Shown one piece after another: positions 15,298 through 25,183 of a DNA stretch of 64,000 nt. Both the position numbers and the translations under genes were made by a program. The notes under the pieces were generated by a model. The model was not told the origin of the DNA and did no database searches. It was given only the letters and a program-made list of their open reading frames with translations. Every line of letters begins with the position of its first letter. Position 1 is the first letter of the stretch. The stretch is from Nocardioides cremeus (GTDB taxonomy: Bacteria > Actinomycetota > Actinomycetes > Propionibacteriales > Nocardioidaceae). The stretch covers positions 248,001 to 312,000 of the forward strand of contig NZ_JAULSC010000001.1 of assembly GCF_030518195.1 (NCBI RefSeq), in the 5' to 3' direction.

Positions 15298-16070
15298 GCG
15301 CCCCCCTCCCGTCCGTCGACGGCGCGGTCTTCGTGGAGGTGCTCACCGACGAGGAGCTCTCGGTGGTGGCCCGACCGGGACCGATGCCGGTGACCCCGTT
15401 CCTCGACGAGCTCGACGAGGCCCAGCGCGAGACCGCCCGGCGCACCGCCTACCGGTCCCTGCTGGCCCGGGGCGTCCTGGACCCGCCGACGCCCGAGGCC
15501 GTGGCCCGGGCCGCCGCGGTCCGTGACGGGTCGGTCGAGCTGCCCGTGCGCGACGACGTGCGATCGCTGGTCGCGTTGCGCGAGGGTGCGGAGATGGTGG
15601 TGGCGGTGGCCCGCAGCGCCGCGGCCTGGCAGGACTTCTGGTACGCCCACGTCGTCAAGGACGTGGTGCTGCTCGAGCAGGTCAGCAGCGACGGGCTGCA
15701 CCGCTTCGCGCTCCTCGAGGCCGAGGAGCTGGCTCGTGCGGTGCTGGGCGCCGCCGTGCACCCGGACGCGGGGGCCGCCCCCACGGGCGGGCCGGTGCCG
15801 GTCCCGGCCCAAACCGAGGATCCGACCCCGCCTGACGAGGTGCTCGAACGGCTGGGCGCGGCCTTCCTGCGCACCGACGTCGTCGTACGCCGGGTGGGCG
15901 ACACCGATCCGCCCGCCCTGACGATCTTCTCGGGACCCGGCGGCTGCTGGCTGGTGGACGCGGCAGCCGCGCCGCGATTGGCCGAGCCCCTCGACGTGGA
16001 GACCGCTCGTGCCCGGTTGAGCGAGACGCTCGCCGGTGTGCGGGCCGAGCTGGAGGTGCTGCGTGGCTGA
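15294..16070 (+). CDS. EspG-like cytosolic chaperone candidate
   Basis: A 258-residue soluble protein with no signal peptide or membrane segment. It has alternating beta-rich stretches (VDGAVFVEVLTDEELSVVAR; DSVALREGAEMVVAVARS-type region; a C-terminal PPALTIFSGPGGCWLVDA strand pair) and helices. The order and length resemble EspG proteins, which bind ESX substrates in the cytosol and deliver them. The similarity is weak and could be coincidence. Position directly after the effector candidate (ATGA overlap at 15294-15297) and before a membrane protein supports a chaperone or immunity role. The start is fixed by the overlap. Confidence 0.4.
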   Translation: MSAPLPSVDGAVFVEVLTDEELSVVARPGPMPVTPFLDELDEAQRETARRTAYRSLLARGVLDPPTPEAVARAAAVRDGSVELPVRDDVRSLVALREGAEMVVAVARSAAAWQDFWYAHVVKDVVLLEQVSSDGLHRFALLEAEELARAVLGAAVHPDAGAAPTGGPVPVPAQTEDPTPPDEVLERLGAAFLRTDVVVRRVGDTDPPALTIFSGPGGCWLVDAAAAPRLAEPLDVETARARLSETLAGVRAELEVLRG

Positions 16071-16608
16071 GGGCGGGCGGGTCGAGGTTCCCCGGCTGCT
16101 GTCGCGCCGACCCACCATGTGGCTGTCGGCCGGGGCCACCGTGCTCGGCGCCGTCGGCGTCGTGGGCTGGGGTGTCGCCACCCAGACGGGGACCAACCTG
16201 GTGATGGCGGTGCTCCTGGCGGTGCTGCTGCCGCTCGCGCTGGTCGCGGTCGTGTGGCGCCGCACGTGGCTCGACACCAGCCACGGCATCGTGCACCACC
16301 GCGTGGCACTGCTGCCGGCCCGGAGCGTGGCCTGGGCCGAGGCCACCACCCTGGACCTCGAGCGCAACCGGGCCGGCCAGCTGGCCCTGCGGGCCCGCGG
16401 CCAGCGCGGGACGGTGCGCGTCACGCTGCTCGCCGACGACGTCGGGGGCGAGCGCAGCGCCGGCCCCGACCTGCTCCGGCTCCTCGCCGACGAGATCGAC
16501 CGGTGGGCCCCCGAGCGGCAGCGGCTCACCGCCCGGCTGCGGGGCCAGGCCGACCACGTCGAGGCCGGCGGCGCGCCGCGCGAGTCCCCGCTGGCGCGAC
16601 ACCTCTGA
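16063..16608 (+). CDS. Small membrane protein, possible immunity or partner protein
   Basis: A 181-residue protein with two membrane helices at about residues 18-37 and 44-65, then a C-terminal cytosolic domain of about 115 residues with PH-like alternating strands (TSHGIVHHRVALLPARSVAWAEA shape). The GTG start overlaps the upstream stop by 8 bases. The small size, inner-membrane location and last position in the cassette fit an immunity protein protecting against a membrane-active effector. PH-domain membrane proteins of other function look similar, so this is inference. Confidence 0.5.
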   Translation: MAEGGRVEVPRLLSRRPTMWLSAGATVLGAVGVVGWGVATQTGTNLVMAVLLAVLLPLALVAVVWRRTWLDTSHGIVHHRVALLPARSVAWAEATTLDLERNRAGQLALRARGQRGTVRVTLLADDVGGERSAGPDLLRLLADEIDRWAPERQRLTARLRGQADHVEAGGAPRESPLARHL

Positions 16609-16633
16609 CGAGTCGCCCCCCGGGTCGAGGGGC

Positions 16634-17155
16634 TCAGAGCCCGGTCGGCACCCAGTAGCGCTGCTTCGCAGCGACCGACTGCGTGGCGGGCGCGACCCCG
16701 TCGGGCGCCCCGCCGCAGGCCTCGATCACCGCCGCCGAGCCCACGTTGTCGACGTCGCAGGTGACCAGCGCCTGCTCGATGCCGTGCTCGCGGCACACCT
16801 CGAGGCAGCCGCGCAGGATCGCGGTGGCGTGGCCGCGCCGGCGGTGGGCCGGGCGCACGCCGTACCCGACGTGGCCGCCCCAGGTGGCCAGGAAGTCGTT
16901 GAGCTCGTGGCGCACCGAGGCCCGCCCGACGATCTCGCCGTCGACCTCGGCGACCAGGAAGGTGGCGGCCACCATCCAGTCCTCGAGGCCCTGGCCGCGC
17001 CGGTGCTGCTCGAGGAGGGCGACGTAGTCGTCCCAGTCCCGGTCTGCGGGCTCCGGCATCAGGAACCCGAAGCCGTCGGCGGCCAGCTCGGCGTGCGCGG
17101 TGCGCGCCTGCGCCTCGTCGTCGGGGCCCAGCGGTCGCAGCAGGAGGTCGCTCAT
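16634..17155 (-). CDS. GNAT family N-acetyltransferase
   Basis: A 173-residue acetyl-CoA-dependent transferase. The acetyl-CoA-binding motif A is the region GYGVRPAHRRRGHATAIL (residues about 98-115), with the R/Q-x-x-G-x-A form as RRRGHA, and motif B follows with an ACDVDN-like segment (VTCDVDNVGSAAVIEACGG). The acceptor is unknown. The ATG at 17155 was preferred to an upstream start that would read through the dnaK promoter and HAIR element. Confidence 0.88.
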   Translation of the reverse strand: MSDLLLRPLGPDDEAQARTAHAELAADGFGFLMPEPADRDWDDYVALLEQHRRGQGLEDWMVAATFLVAEVDGEIVGRASVRHELNDFLATWGGHVGYGVRPAHRRRGHATAILRGCLEVCREHGIEQALVTCDVDNVGSAAVIEACGGAPDGVAPATQSVAAKQRYWVPTGL

Positions 17156-17215
17156 GGTGCGCAGCCAAGCACGGGAATGAAAGCGGTCGCCATTGCATTG
17201 AGCCCAGTGAGCAAA

Positions 17216-17236
17216 GTTGAGTTGAACGGACTCAGG
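17216..17236. promoter_or_regulatory. HAIR element (HspR operator) before dnaK
   Basis: GTTGAGT, 7 bases, ACTCAGG. It matches the actinobacterial HspR operator consensus CTTGAGT-N7-ACTCAAG at 12 of 14 positions. It overlaps the proposed -35. A longer block, CAAAGTTGAG plus GAAC and GACTCA in the same register, is shared with the clpB promoter. Confidence 0.85.
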
Positions 17237-17250
17237 TAATTTGCCAGACT
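17222..17250 (+). promoter_or_regulatory. dnaK operon promoter
   Basis: A -35 TTGAAC (17222-17227) and a -10-like CAGACT (17245-17250) are 17 bases apart. HspR bound at the HAIR element would cover the -35. A leader of about 60 bases leads to GGAGG at 17306-17310, 7 bases before the dnaK ATG. Confidence 0.5.
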
Positions 17251-17317
17251 CTCGGCAGCGACGCACGATGGTCGCACCGGACTTCCCCAGCACGTCCCCC
17301 TAGATGGAGGTAACACC

Positions 17318-19200
<1,883 letters not shown>

Positions 19201-19204
<4 letters not shown>

Positions 19205-19881
19205 CCGAGCCCCGCGACGAGCAGAACATCCCTCCGCCCGAGGGGTCCTTCCCCGACGAGGCGGCCGAGATGGTCGCCGAGACCGACGTCGAGGCGGGTG
19301 CGGCCGGTGGTGACCCCGCCACCGCCGACCCCGCCGCCGACACCTCTGTCGACACTGACGCCGGGGGTGAGGGCGCCGACGACGAGCTGACCCTGGCCCG
19401 CATCGCCCTGGAGGAGCGCACGCTCGACCTCCAGCGCCTGCAGGCCGAGTTCGTCAACTACAAGCGCCGCGTCGAGCGGGACCGCGAGCTGGTCAAGGAG
19501 AACGCGACGTACGCCGCGCTCGCCCCGATCACCGAGGTCCTCGACACCATCGACCGGGCGCGTGAGCACGAGCCCCTCGAGGGTGGCTTCAAGGCCGTCG
19601 CCGAGCAGCTCGAGCGCACCGTGGGTGCGGCCGGGCTGATCCGGTACGGCGCGCCCGGCGACCCGTTCGACCCCAGCCTCCACGAGGCCCTCTCCCACGT
19701 CGGGGAGGATCCCGAGGTGAGCGTGACCACCTGCAAGATCGTCGCCAAGGCGGGATACCGCATCGGTGACCGGGTGGTCCGCGCCGCGCAGGTGCTGGTG
19801 GTCGACCCGGCTGACGACGGTGCGCAGGCCGCGCCCGAGGAGCAGGGACAGCAGGACCAGCAGGACCAGCAGGACCAGTAG
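19201..19881 (+). CDS. grpE: Nucleotide exchange factor GrpE
   Basis: A 226-residue cofactor that releases ADP from DnaK. Residues 1-60 are an acidic, disordered extension typical of actinobacterial GrpE; about 60-110 is the long dimerising coiled coil ([21 protein letters not shown]); about 130-195 is the beta head ([23 protein letters not shown] and [13 protein letters not shown]). The end carries a Gln/Asp repeat ([10 protein letters not shown]), low-complexity and not conserved in the family. The GTG overlaps the dnaK stop, so translation is coupled. A stable hairpin follows before dnaJ. Confidence 0.97.
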
Positions 19882-19891
19882 CACCACGGCT

Positions 19892-19921
19892 GCGGGCCGG
19901 CCCCCACCAGGGCCGGCCCGC
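19892..19921 (+). terminator. Intercistronic hairpin between grpE and dnaJ
   Basis: GCGGGCCGGCCC and its exact reverse complement flank the 6-base loop CCACCA. No T-run follows, so it is not a classical terminator. Placed inside the operon, it could stop part of the transcripts or protect the dnaK-grpE mRNA 3' end, lowering dnaJ and hspR relative to dnaK. Confidence 0.6.
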
Positions 19922-19965
19922 ACCGGCACGGGACCAGCACCAGACCAGCAGCGAGGGGAGGCCAC

Positions 19966-21171
19966 GTGAGCGACACCGACGGCATGCGCGCCGACTGGGC
20001 GGGCAAGGACTTCTACGCGGTCCTGGGCGTGAAGAAGGACGCCCCGGCCGACGAGATCAAGAAGGCCTACCGGCGCCTCGCGCGGGCCAACCACCCCGAC
20101 TCCAACCCCGGCGACACCGCCAAGCACGACACCTTCAAGAAGGTCGCCGAGGCCTACGACGTCGTCGGCGACCCCGCCAAGCGCGCCAAGTACGACGAGA
20201 TGCGCCGCCTCTACGCCTCCGGCGGATACCCCGCGGGCGGCGCCGGCGGCGGGTTTGGCGGCGGCTTCGGCGGCCAGGGCGGCGGGATCAACCTCGAGGA
20301 CCTGCTGCGCGACAGCGGTGGGGCCGGTGCCGGCGGCTTCGGCGACATGTTCGGCGACCTCTTCGGCGGCGCCGGTGGCGGACGGCGGCGTACGACGCGT
20401 CCGCGCCCGACCAAGGGCGGCGACGTCGAGACCACCGCCACCATCAGCTTCACCGACGCCATGGACGGCGTGACGGTCTCGCTGCGGCTCTCCTCGGAGT
20501 CGGCCTGCACGACCTGCGGCGGCTCGGGCGGCAAGCCCGGCACCCGGCCGCACATCTGCACCACCTGCGAGGGCGCCGGCTTCGTGGTCGCCTCGATGGG
20601 CGGCTCGTTCTCGGTCAACGAGACCTGCCCGGCCTGCGGCGGTCGCCAGCTGGTCTACGACGAGCCGTGCCCGACCTGTCGCGGCACCGGTCGCGGCACC
20701 TCCGCACGCACCATCCAGACCCGCATCCCTGCCGGCGTCAAGGACGGCCAGCGGATCCGGGTGCGCGGCAAGGGCTCGCCCGGCGAGAACGGCGGGCCCG
20801 CCGGCGACCTCTTCGTGACCGTCAAGGTCTCCCCGCACCGCGTCTTCGGCCGCAAGGACGACAACCTGACCATCGACGTGCCGGTCTCCTTCGACGAGCT
20901 CGCGCTCGGCGCAGAGATCCGGATCCCCACGCTCGGCGGCGCCCCGGTGACGCTGCGGGTGCCGGCCGGCACCCCCAACGGGCGCACCTTCCGGGTGCGC
21001 GGCAAGGGCGCCAAGAAGGCCGACGGGTCGCGCGGCGACCTGCTGGCCACCGTCGAGGTGCAGGTGCCGGCCGTCCTCGACGCCCAGACCCGGGCCGCGG
21101 TCGAGGCCTACCGCGAGGCGACAACGTCGAAGCCGCTGCGCGCCAACCTGTTCGAGCAGGCCGGTGCCTGA
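19966..21171 (+). CDS. dnaJ: Chaperone DnaJ (Hsp40)
   Basis: A 401-residue type I DnaJ. The J-domain (about 14-80) holds the HPD motif at 43-45 that stimulates DnaK ATPase. A Gly/Phe-rich linker (about 85-140) follows, then four zinc-finger repeats: CTTCGGSG, CTTCEGAG, CPACGGRQ and CPTCRGTG, the third departing slightly from the CxxCxGxG form. The C-terminal substrate-binding domains end at about 385. The GTG start has a strong AGGGGAGG site. The last base of its TGA is the first base of the hspR ATG, so the two are translationally coupled. Confidence 0.98.
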   Translation: MSDTDGMRADWAGKDFYAVLGVKKDAPADEIKKAYRRLARANHPDSNPGDTAKHDTFKKVAEAYDVVGDPAKRAKYDEMRRLYASGGYPAGGAGGGFGGGFGGQGGGINLEDLLRDSGGAGAGGFGDMFGDLFGGAGGGRRRTTRPRPTKGGDVETTATISFTDAMDGVTVSLRLSSESACTTCGGSGGKPGTRPHICTTCEGAGFVVASMGGSFSVNETCPACGGRQLVYDEPCPTCRGTGRGTSARTIQTRIPAGVKDGQRIRVRGKGSPGENGGPAGDLFVTVKVSPHRVFGRKDDNLTIDVPVSFDELALGAEIRIPTLGGAPVTLRVPAGTPNGRTFRVRGKGAKKADGSRGDLLATVEVQVPAVLDAQTRAAVEAYREATTSKPLRANLFEQAGA

Positions 21172-21611
21172 TGGCCCGGCGGTCGGCCAACCCCTTCGGT
21201 GACGCCCACCCCGACGCCGCCGTCTTCGTCATCTCGGTGGCCGCCGAGCTCACCGGGCTGCACCCGCAGACGCTGCGCACCTGGGAGCGCCTGGGCCTGA
21301 TCACGCCCGGGCGCACCGGTGGCGGCGGGCGGCGCTACTCCGGGCGCGACATCGAGCGGCTGCGCGAGATCGCCGAGCTCTCCGGCGCCGGGATCGGCAT
21401 CGAGGGCGTCCGGCGCATCCTCGACCTGGAGAACCGGGTCAACGCCCTCTCGGCGCGCAACGAGGAGCTCGTGGCCGAGCTCGAGGCGACCCGCGCCGCG
21501 CTGCGCCAGGCCGTCGCCGTACGCCGTGGCGACCTGCCCCCCAACAAGCTGCCCGTCCTGCGCGCCCCCGACGCCTCCGGCTCCGTCGTGGTGTGGCGCC
21601 GCCCCCGCTGA
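21171..21611 (+). CDS. hspR: Heat-shock repressor HspR (MerR family)
   Basis: A 146-residue MerR-type regulator. The winged helix-turn-helix is at about residues 18-75 (VAAELTGLHPQTLRTWERLG, then RRYSGRDIERLREI), followed by a coiled-coil dimerisation helix (LENRVNALSARNEELVAELEATR). HspR represses dnaK and clpB by binding HAIR elements, with DnaK as co-repressor, so misfolded protein that titrates DnaK relieves repression. Both expected targets in this window carry HAIR sites. The TGA stop is also the first three bases of a 22-bp repeat array. Confidence 0.97.
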   Translation: MARRSANPFGDAHPDAAVFVISVAAELTGLHPQTLRTWERLGLITPGRTGGGGRRYSGRDIERLREIAELSGAGIGIEGVRRILDLENRVNALSARNEELVAELEATRAALRQAVAVRRGDLPPNKLPVLRAPDASGSVVVWRRPR

Positions 21612-21804
21612 CCCGTCCCCAACTTCCCGCCGACCCGGCCTGAATCTCCCGCTGACCCGTCCCGAACTTCCCGCCGACCCGGCCCGAACTTCTCACTGAC
21701 CCGGCCCGGATCTCCGCTCGTCGGAGCAGGTGCGTGCGGCGGGAGGTTCGGGCCGGCTCGAGGCGAAGTTCAGGCCGGGTCAGCGCGATATTGGGGCCGG
21801 GTCA
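21609..21804. repeat. 22-bp tandem repeat array A, two opposed halves
   Basis: Five head-to-tail 22-bp units read on the plus strand from 21609 (starts 21609, 21631, 21653, 21675, 21697). Three read on the minus strand from 21804 inward (21783-21804, 21761-21782, 21739-21760). The consensus is YGACCCGGCCCGAACTTCCCGC with Y T or C. Unit 1 of each half provides the TGA stop of the flanking gene: hspR on the left, the amylosucrase-like gene on the right. Confidence 0.9.
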
Positions 21805-23706
21805 GCGGGCGGGGGCGGTGAGCCAGGAGACCGCGTAGGGCGCCAGCAGGACGTGGCCGTCGGCGGCGCGCACCGGTCCGCCGGCGAGGTGGTCGTGCAC
21901 CGGGGCGCCATCGCGGCCGAGCCCGGCCTGCTCCAGGAGCCACCACGGCACCCGGCGCTCGACGGCGGTCATGTTGTGCAGCGCGAGGAACGAGCCCTCC
22001 GGGTGGCGGCGCAGCACGTGGAAGACACCCGTGTCGGGCGGGTCGAGCACCTCGGCGGGCGTGGCGGCGTGCAGGTGCGGCAGCGAGCGGCGTACGCCGA
22101 CCAGGTGACGCAGGCGGGGCAGCAGGCCGTGCGGGTCGGGCACGGTGCCGTCGGCGGCCCAGGGCATCCGGGGCCGGTGCACCCAGCGGTTGTCGTCAGC
22201 GTGCTCGGGCTCGGCGTCCCAGTCGGGGTCGTTGAGCAGCCCCACCTCGTCGCCCATCCAGATCACCGGCACCCCGCCGAAGCCGAGCACCACCGCGTGC
22301 GCCAGCACCACCCGGTCGAGGGCGTGCGGGTCGCCCGCCTCGAGCCCGGCCAGCGAGGCCAGCGAGCCCGAGATGCGCTTGTCGCCGGTGGCCGGGTTGG
22401 CCTGGAAGACCAGCCCGCGCGACCAGGAGCCGGGGAACGAGCCGTCGTAGAAGTCGGAGAGGAAGCGGCGGTGGGCGAAGCCCTCGAGCCCGGCCGCGGC
22501 GGCGTCCTCGTCGGAGACCGCCCAGCCGATGTCGTCGTGGCAGCGCGCGTAGGTGATCCAGGCCGTGCTCGAGGGCGGCGTCGGCAGCGAGGCGAGGGCG
22601 TGCGAGCTCATCCACGTCTCCCCGGTGGCCAGCATCGACCACAGGTGCACCATCAGCGCGTTGTGGTAGGCCAGGTCGCTGACCTTGCCGTGGTGGCGGC
22701 CCTCGCCGAGGTAGGCGACCAGGTCGCGCGGACCCACGATCGCCTCGGCCTTGAAGGCCACCGCCGGGCAGGCGATCCGGGCCACCATCCGCAGCGCCTG
22801 GGTCAGCGCGTGCACCTCGGGCTGGTTCTGGCAGTCGGTGCCCAGCCGCTTCCAGGTGAAGGCGATCGCGTCGAGCCGGAACACCTCGCACCCGGCGTTG
22901 GCCAGGTCGCAGATGATGTCGGCGAACTCCTCGAGCACCGCCGGGTTCGACCAGTCGAGGTCCCACTGCCAGGAGTTGAAGGTGGTCCACACCCAGCCGT
23001 CGAGCTCGTCGTCCCAGCTGAAGCTGCCGGGCGCGAAGTCGGGGAAGACCTCGGGCAACGTCTGCTCCCAGCGGTCGGGCTCGGTGCGGTCGGGGTAGAC
23101 GTGGAAGTAGTCGAGGTACGCCGCCTCCCCGGCGCGGGCGCGCGCGGCCCACTCGTGCTCGCGGGCGACGTGGTTGAGCACCAGGTCGAGGCACAGGCTC
23201 ATCCCCGACTCGCGCAGCCGGGCCGCCAGCGCCCGCAGGTCGTCCATGGTGCCGAGGTCCTCGCGCACGCTGCGGTAGTCCATCACCGCGTAGCCGCCGT
23301 CGTTGGGCGCCGGGCGTGGGCGCAGCAGCGGCATCAGGTGCAGGTAGGTGACGCCGAGGTCGCGCAGGTGGTCGAGGCGCTCGCCGACGCCGGCGAGCGT
23401 GCCGGCGTAGCGGTCGGCGTACGCCGCGTAGCCGAGCATCCCGGGCCGCTGGAACCAGTCGGGGGCCAGGGTCCGGCGCTCGTCGAGGTCGTGCAGGTCG
23501 TCGTCGCGCTCGGCGAAGCGGCGCGCCGCCACGGCCAGCAGCCGCTCGGCGAGGGCCTCGGCCTCGGCGGGACCGGGCGTGACCTCGGTGAGCGCGGCGA
23601 CCAGGTCGGGACGCCACCGCTCGACCCGGGCGGCGAAGGTGCGCTGCCGGTGCTCGGGGAGGGCGGCCAGCGGGTCGCGTGGTGCTGACGACGTGTCGTG
23701 GGTCAC
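21802..23706 (-). CDS. Amylosucrase-like GH13 glycoside hydrolase
   Basis: A 634-residue alpha-amylase-superfamily enzyme. Family landmarks are [15 protein letters not shown] (region I), FRLDAIAF with the nucleophile Asp (region II), FKAEAIVGP with the acid/base Glu (region III) and ARCHDDIGW with the stabilising Asp (region IV). The His-Asp-Asp-Ile-Gly-Trp form and the roughly 630-residue length fit amylosucrase (sucrose to amylose-like glucan plus fructose). Sucrose hydrolase is the main alternative. The GTG at 23706 was chosen because a -10 TAGCGT (23714-23719, minus strand) overlaps the longer start at 23715 and lies 7 bases before this one. Confidence 0.88.
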   Translation of the reverse strand: MTHDTSSAPRDPLAALPEHRQRTFAARVERWRPDLVAALTEVTPGPAEAEALAERLLAVAARRFAERDDDLHDLDERRTLAPDWFQRPGMLGYAAYADRYAGTLAGVGERLDHLRDLGVTYLHLMPLLRPRPAPNDGGYAVMDYRSVREDLGTMDDLRALAARLRESGMSLCLDLVLNHVAREHEWAARARAGEAAYLDYFHVYPDRTEPDRWEQTLPEVFPDFAPGSFSWDDELDGWVWTTFNSWQWDLDWSNPAVLEEFADIICDLANAGCEVFRLDAIAFTWKRLGTDCQNQPEVHALTQALRMVARIACPAVAFKAEAIVGPRDLVAYLGEGRHHGKVSDLAYHNALMVHLWSMLATGETWMSSHALASLPTPPSSTAWITYARCHDDIGWAVSDEDAAAAGLEGFAHRRFLSDFYDGSFPGSWSRGLVFQANPATGDKRISGSLASLAGLEAGDPHALDRVVLAHAVVLGFGGVPVIWMGDEVGLLNDPDWDAEPEHADDNRWVHRPRMPWAADGTVPDPHGLLPRLRHLVGVRRSLPHLHAATPAEVLDPPDTGVFHVLRRHPEGSFLALHNMTAVERRVPWWLLEQAGLGRDGAPVHDHLAGGPVRAADGHVLLAPYAVSWLTAPAR

Positions 23707-23838
23707 CCCACCCACGCTATCGGGCCCCTTCCGGGCCCTGTCGCGGCGAGGGGTGCGGCGCTAGTCTCGCCAGGTCAGCCCGGGTGCCCGGCACCGGGTC
23801 AGGCTCTGGGGAGGGTCGGACGAAGGACGAGGCCGTCG

Positions 23839-25137
23839 GTGGACTGGATCAACGAGTGGGTCGCGGGGATCCACTGGGTCCACTTCCTGACCATCCCCGT
23901 CTTCACCGGCGTCGTCGGCTGGCTGATCAACTGGTCGGGCCTCTTCATGCTCTTCAGCCCGCTGCACTTCAAGGGCGTGCGCATCCCCGGCATGCGCGAG
24001 CTCGCCGGGGTGCTGCCGCGCAAGGTCCAGGAGGTGCCGGGGGTCCTGCAGGGCGGCATCGGCTGGCAGGGCATCGTGCCGGCGCGCGCGGCCAAGATGG
24101 GCTCGATCGCGGTCGACAAGGCGATCTCCAAGCTCGGCACGCCGGCGGAGTTCTACCAGCAGCTCGAGCCCGAGCGGATCGCCGAGCACATCGTCGAGTC
24201 CTTCCGCCCCGAGGTGCCCGGCCTGGTCGAGGAGGTGATGCGGCGCGAGCACCCACGGCTCTGGCGCGACCTGCCGCGCCCGATCCGCCAGGCGATCGTC
24301 GAGCGGGTGCAGTCGCAGCTGCCGGGCGTGGTCAGCGGCATCACCACCGAGATCGGGGTGCACATCGACCAGCTGCTCGACCCCAAGATCATGGTGATCG
24401 ACCACTTCCGCGACAACCCGTCGCTGGTGGTGCGGATCTTCCGCGACTTCGGCCAGCGCGAGCTCAACCTGATGGTCGCGTTCGGGTTCGTCTTCGGCTT
24501 CGCGCTCGGGGTGCCGGTCGCGGTCGTCGACAGCATCTTCGGCCAGTGGTGGCTGCTGCCGGTGATGGGTGTGGTGGTCGGCTGGATCACCAACGCCCTG
24601 GGCATGTGGCTGATCTTCGAGCCGCCCGAGCCGCGCCGCATCCTGGGCGTCAAGGTGCACGGGCTGTTCCTGCGCCGCCAGTCCGAGGCCGCCGAGGTGT
24701 ACGCCCGGATCATCGCCGAGGACGTCATCACCCTCGAGCGGATCGGCGACTTCCTGCTCGACGGCCCCAGCGGTGACCGCACCCGCCAGATGCTGGCGCA
24801 CTCGCTGCGCCCGGCGATCGAGCGGGCGGTGGGTCCCGCGCGCGGCGCGGTGCGGGTCGCGGTCGGCACGCGGCGCTTCGACACGATCCGCGACCAGGTC
24901 GCCCAGGAGGCGGTGGGCCGCACCCTCACGCCGTTCCGCGACCCCGAGTTCAGCCGGCAGCAGGCCGACAAGATCCAGGTGCTCATCGCGCGGCGCACCA
25001 AGGAGCTGCCGCCGCGCGACTTCGTGGAGATGATGCGCTCGGCCATCCGGGAGGACGAGTGGATGCTCTACGCCCACGGCGCCATCATGGGTCTGGGCGG
25101 CGGGTTCCTGCACCTGTGGATCTTCGGTGTCGCATGA
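23839..25137 (+). CDS. DUF445 family membrane protein
   Basis: A 432-residue protein. An N-terminal helix pair (residues about 8-38, VHFLTIPVFTGVVGWLINWSG) opens with the DUF445 pattern G-W-L-x-N-W/T. Two helices near residues 215-255 (LMVAFGFVFGFALGVP and WWLLPVMGVVVGWITNALGMW) and one at the C-terminus complete the membrane part, with long amphipathic helical stretches between. DUF445 members are inner-membrane proteins of unknown function. GTG at 23839 was chosen by similarity; a -10-like TAGTCT lies at 23762-23767. The DUF4393-like gene follows after 46 bases. Confidence 0.85.
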   Translation: MDWINEWVAGIHWVHFLTIPVFTGVVGWLINWSGLFMLFSPLHFKGVRIPGMRELAGVLPRKVQEVPGVLQGGIGWQGIVPARAAKMGSIAVDKAISKLGTPAEFYQQLEPERIAEHIVESFRPEVPGLVEEVMRREHPRLWRDLPRPIRQAIVERVQSQLPGVVSGITTEIGVHIDQLLDPKIMVIDHFRDNPSLVVRIFRDFGQRELNLMVAFGFVFGFALGVPVAVVDSIFGQWWLLPVMGVVVGWITNALGMWLIFEPPEPRRILGVKVHGLFLRRQSEAAEVYARIIAEDVITLERIGDFLLDGPSGDRTRQMLAHSLRPAIERAVGPARGAVRVAVGTRRFDTIRDQVAQEAVGRTLTPFRDPEFSRQQADKIQVLIARRTKELPPRDFVEMMRSAIREDEWMLYAHGAIMGLGGGFLHLWIFGVA

Positions 25138-25183
25138 GCCGCACGAGCCGTCAGAGCCGCCAGGACCGTCAGGAGGGTGGGGC

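Noticed and set aside
17156..17293. N-terminal extension of the GNAT gene
   Set aside because: It would read through the HAIR element and dnaK promoter and adds no part of the GNAT fold.
21609..21804. CRISPR array
   Set aside because: Units are directly adjacent with no unique spacers, run in both directions, and no cas gene is nearby.
23707..23715. Longer GTG start for the amylosucrase-like gene
   Set aside because: The -10 hexamer TAGCGT overlaps that codon, so it could not be in the mRNA; the next in-frame GTG is 7 bases after the hexamer.
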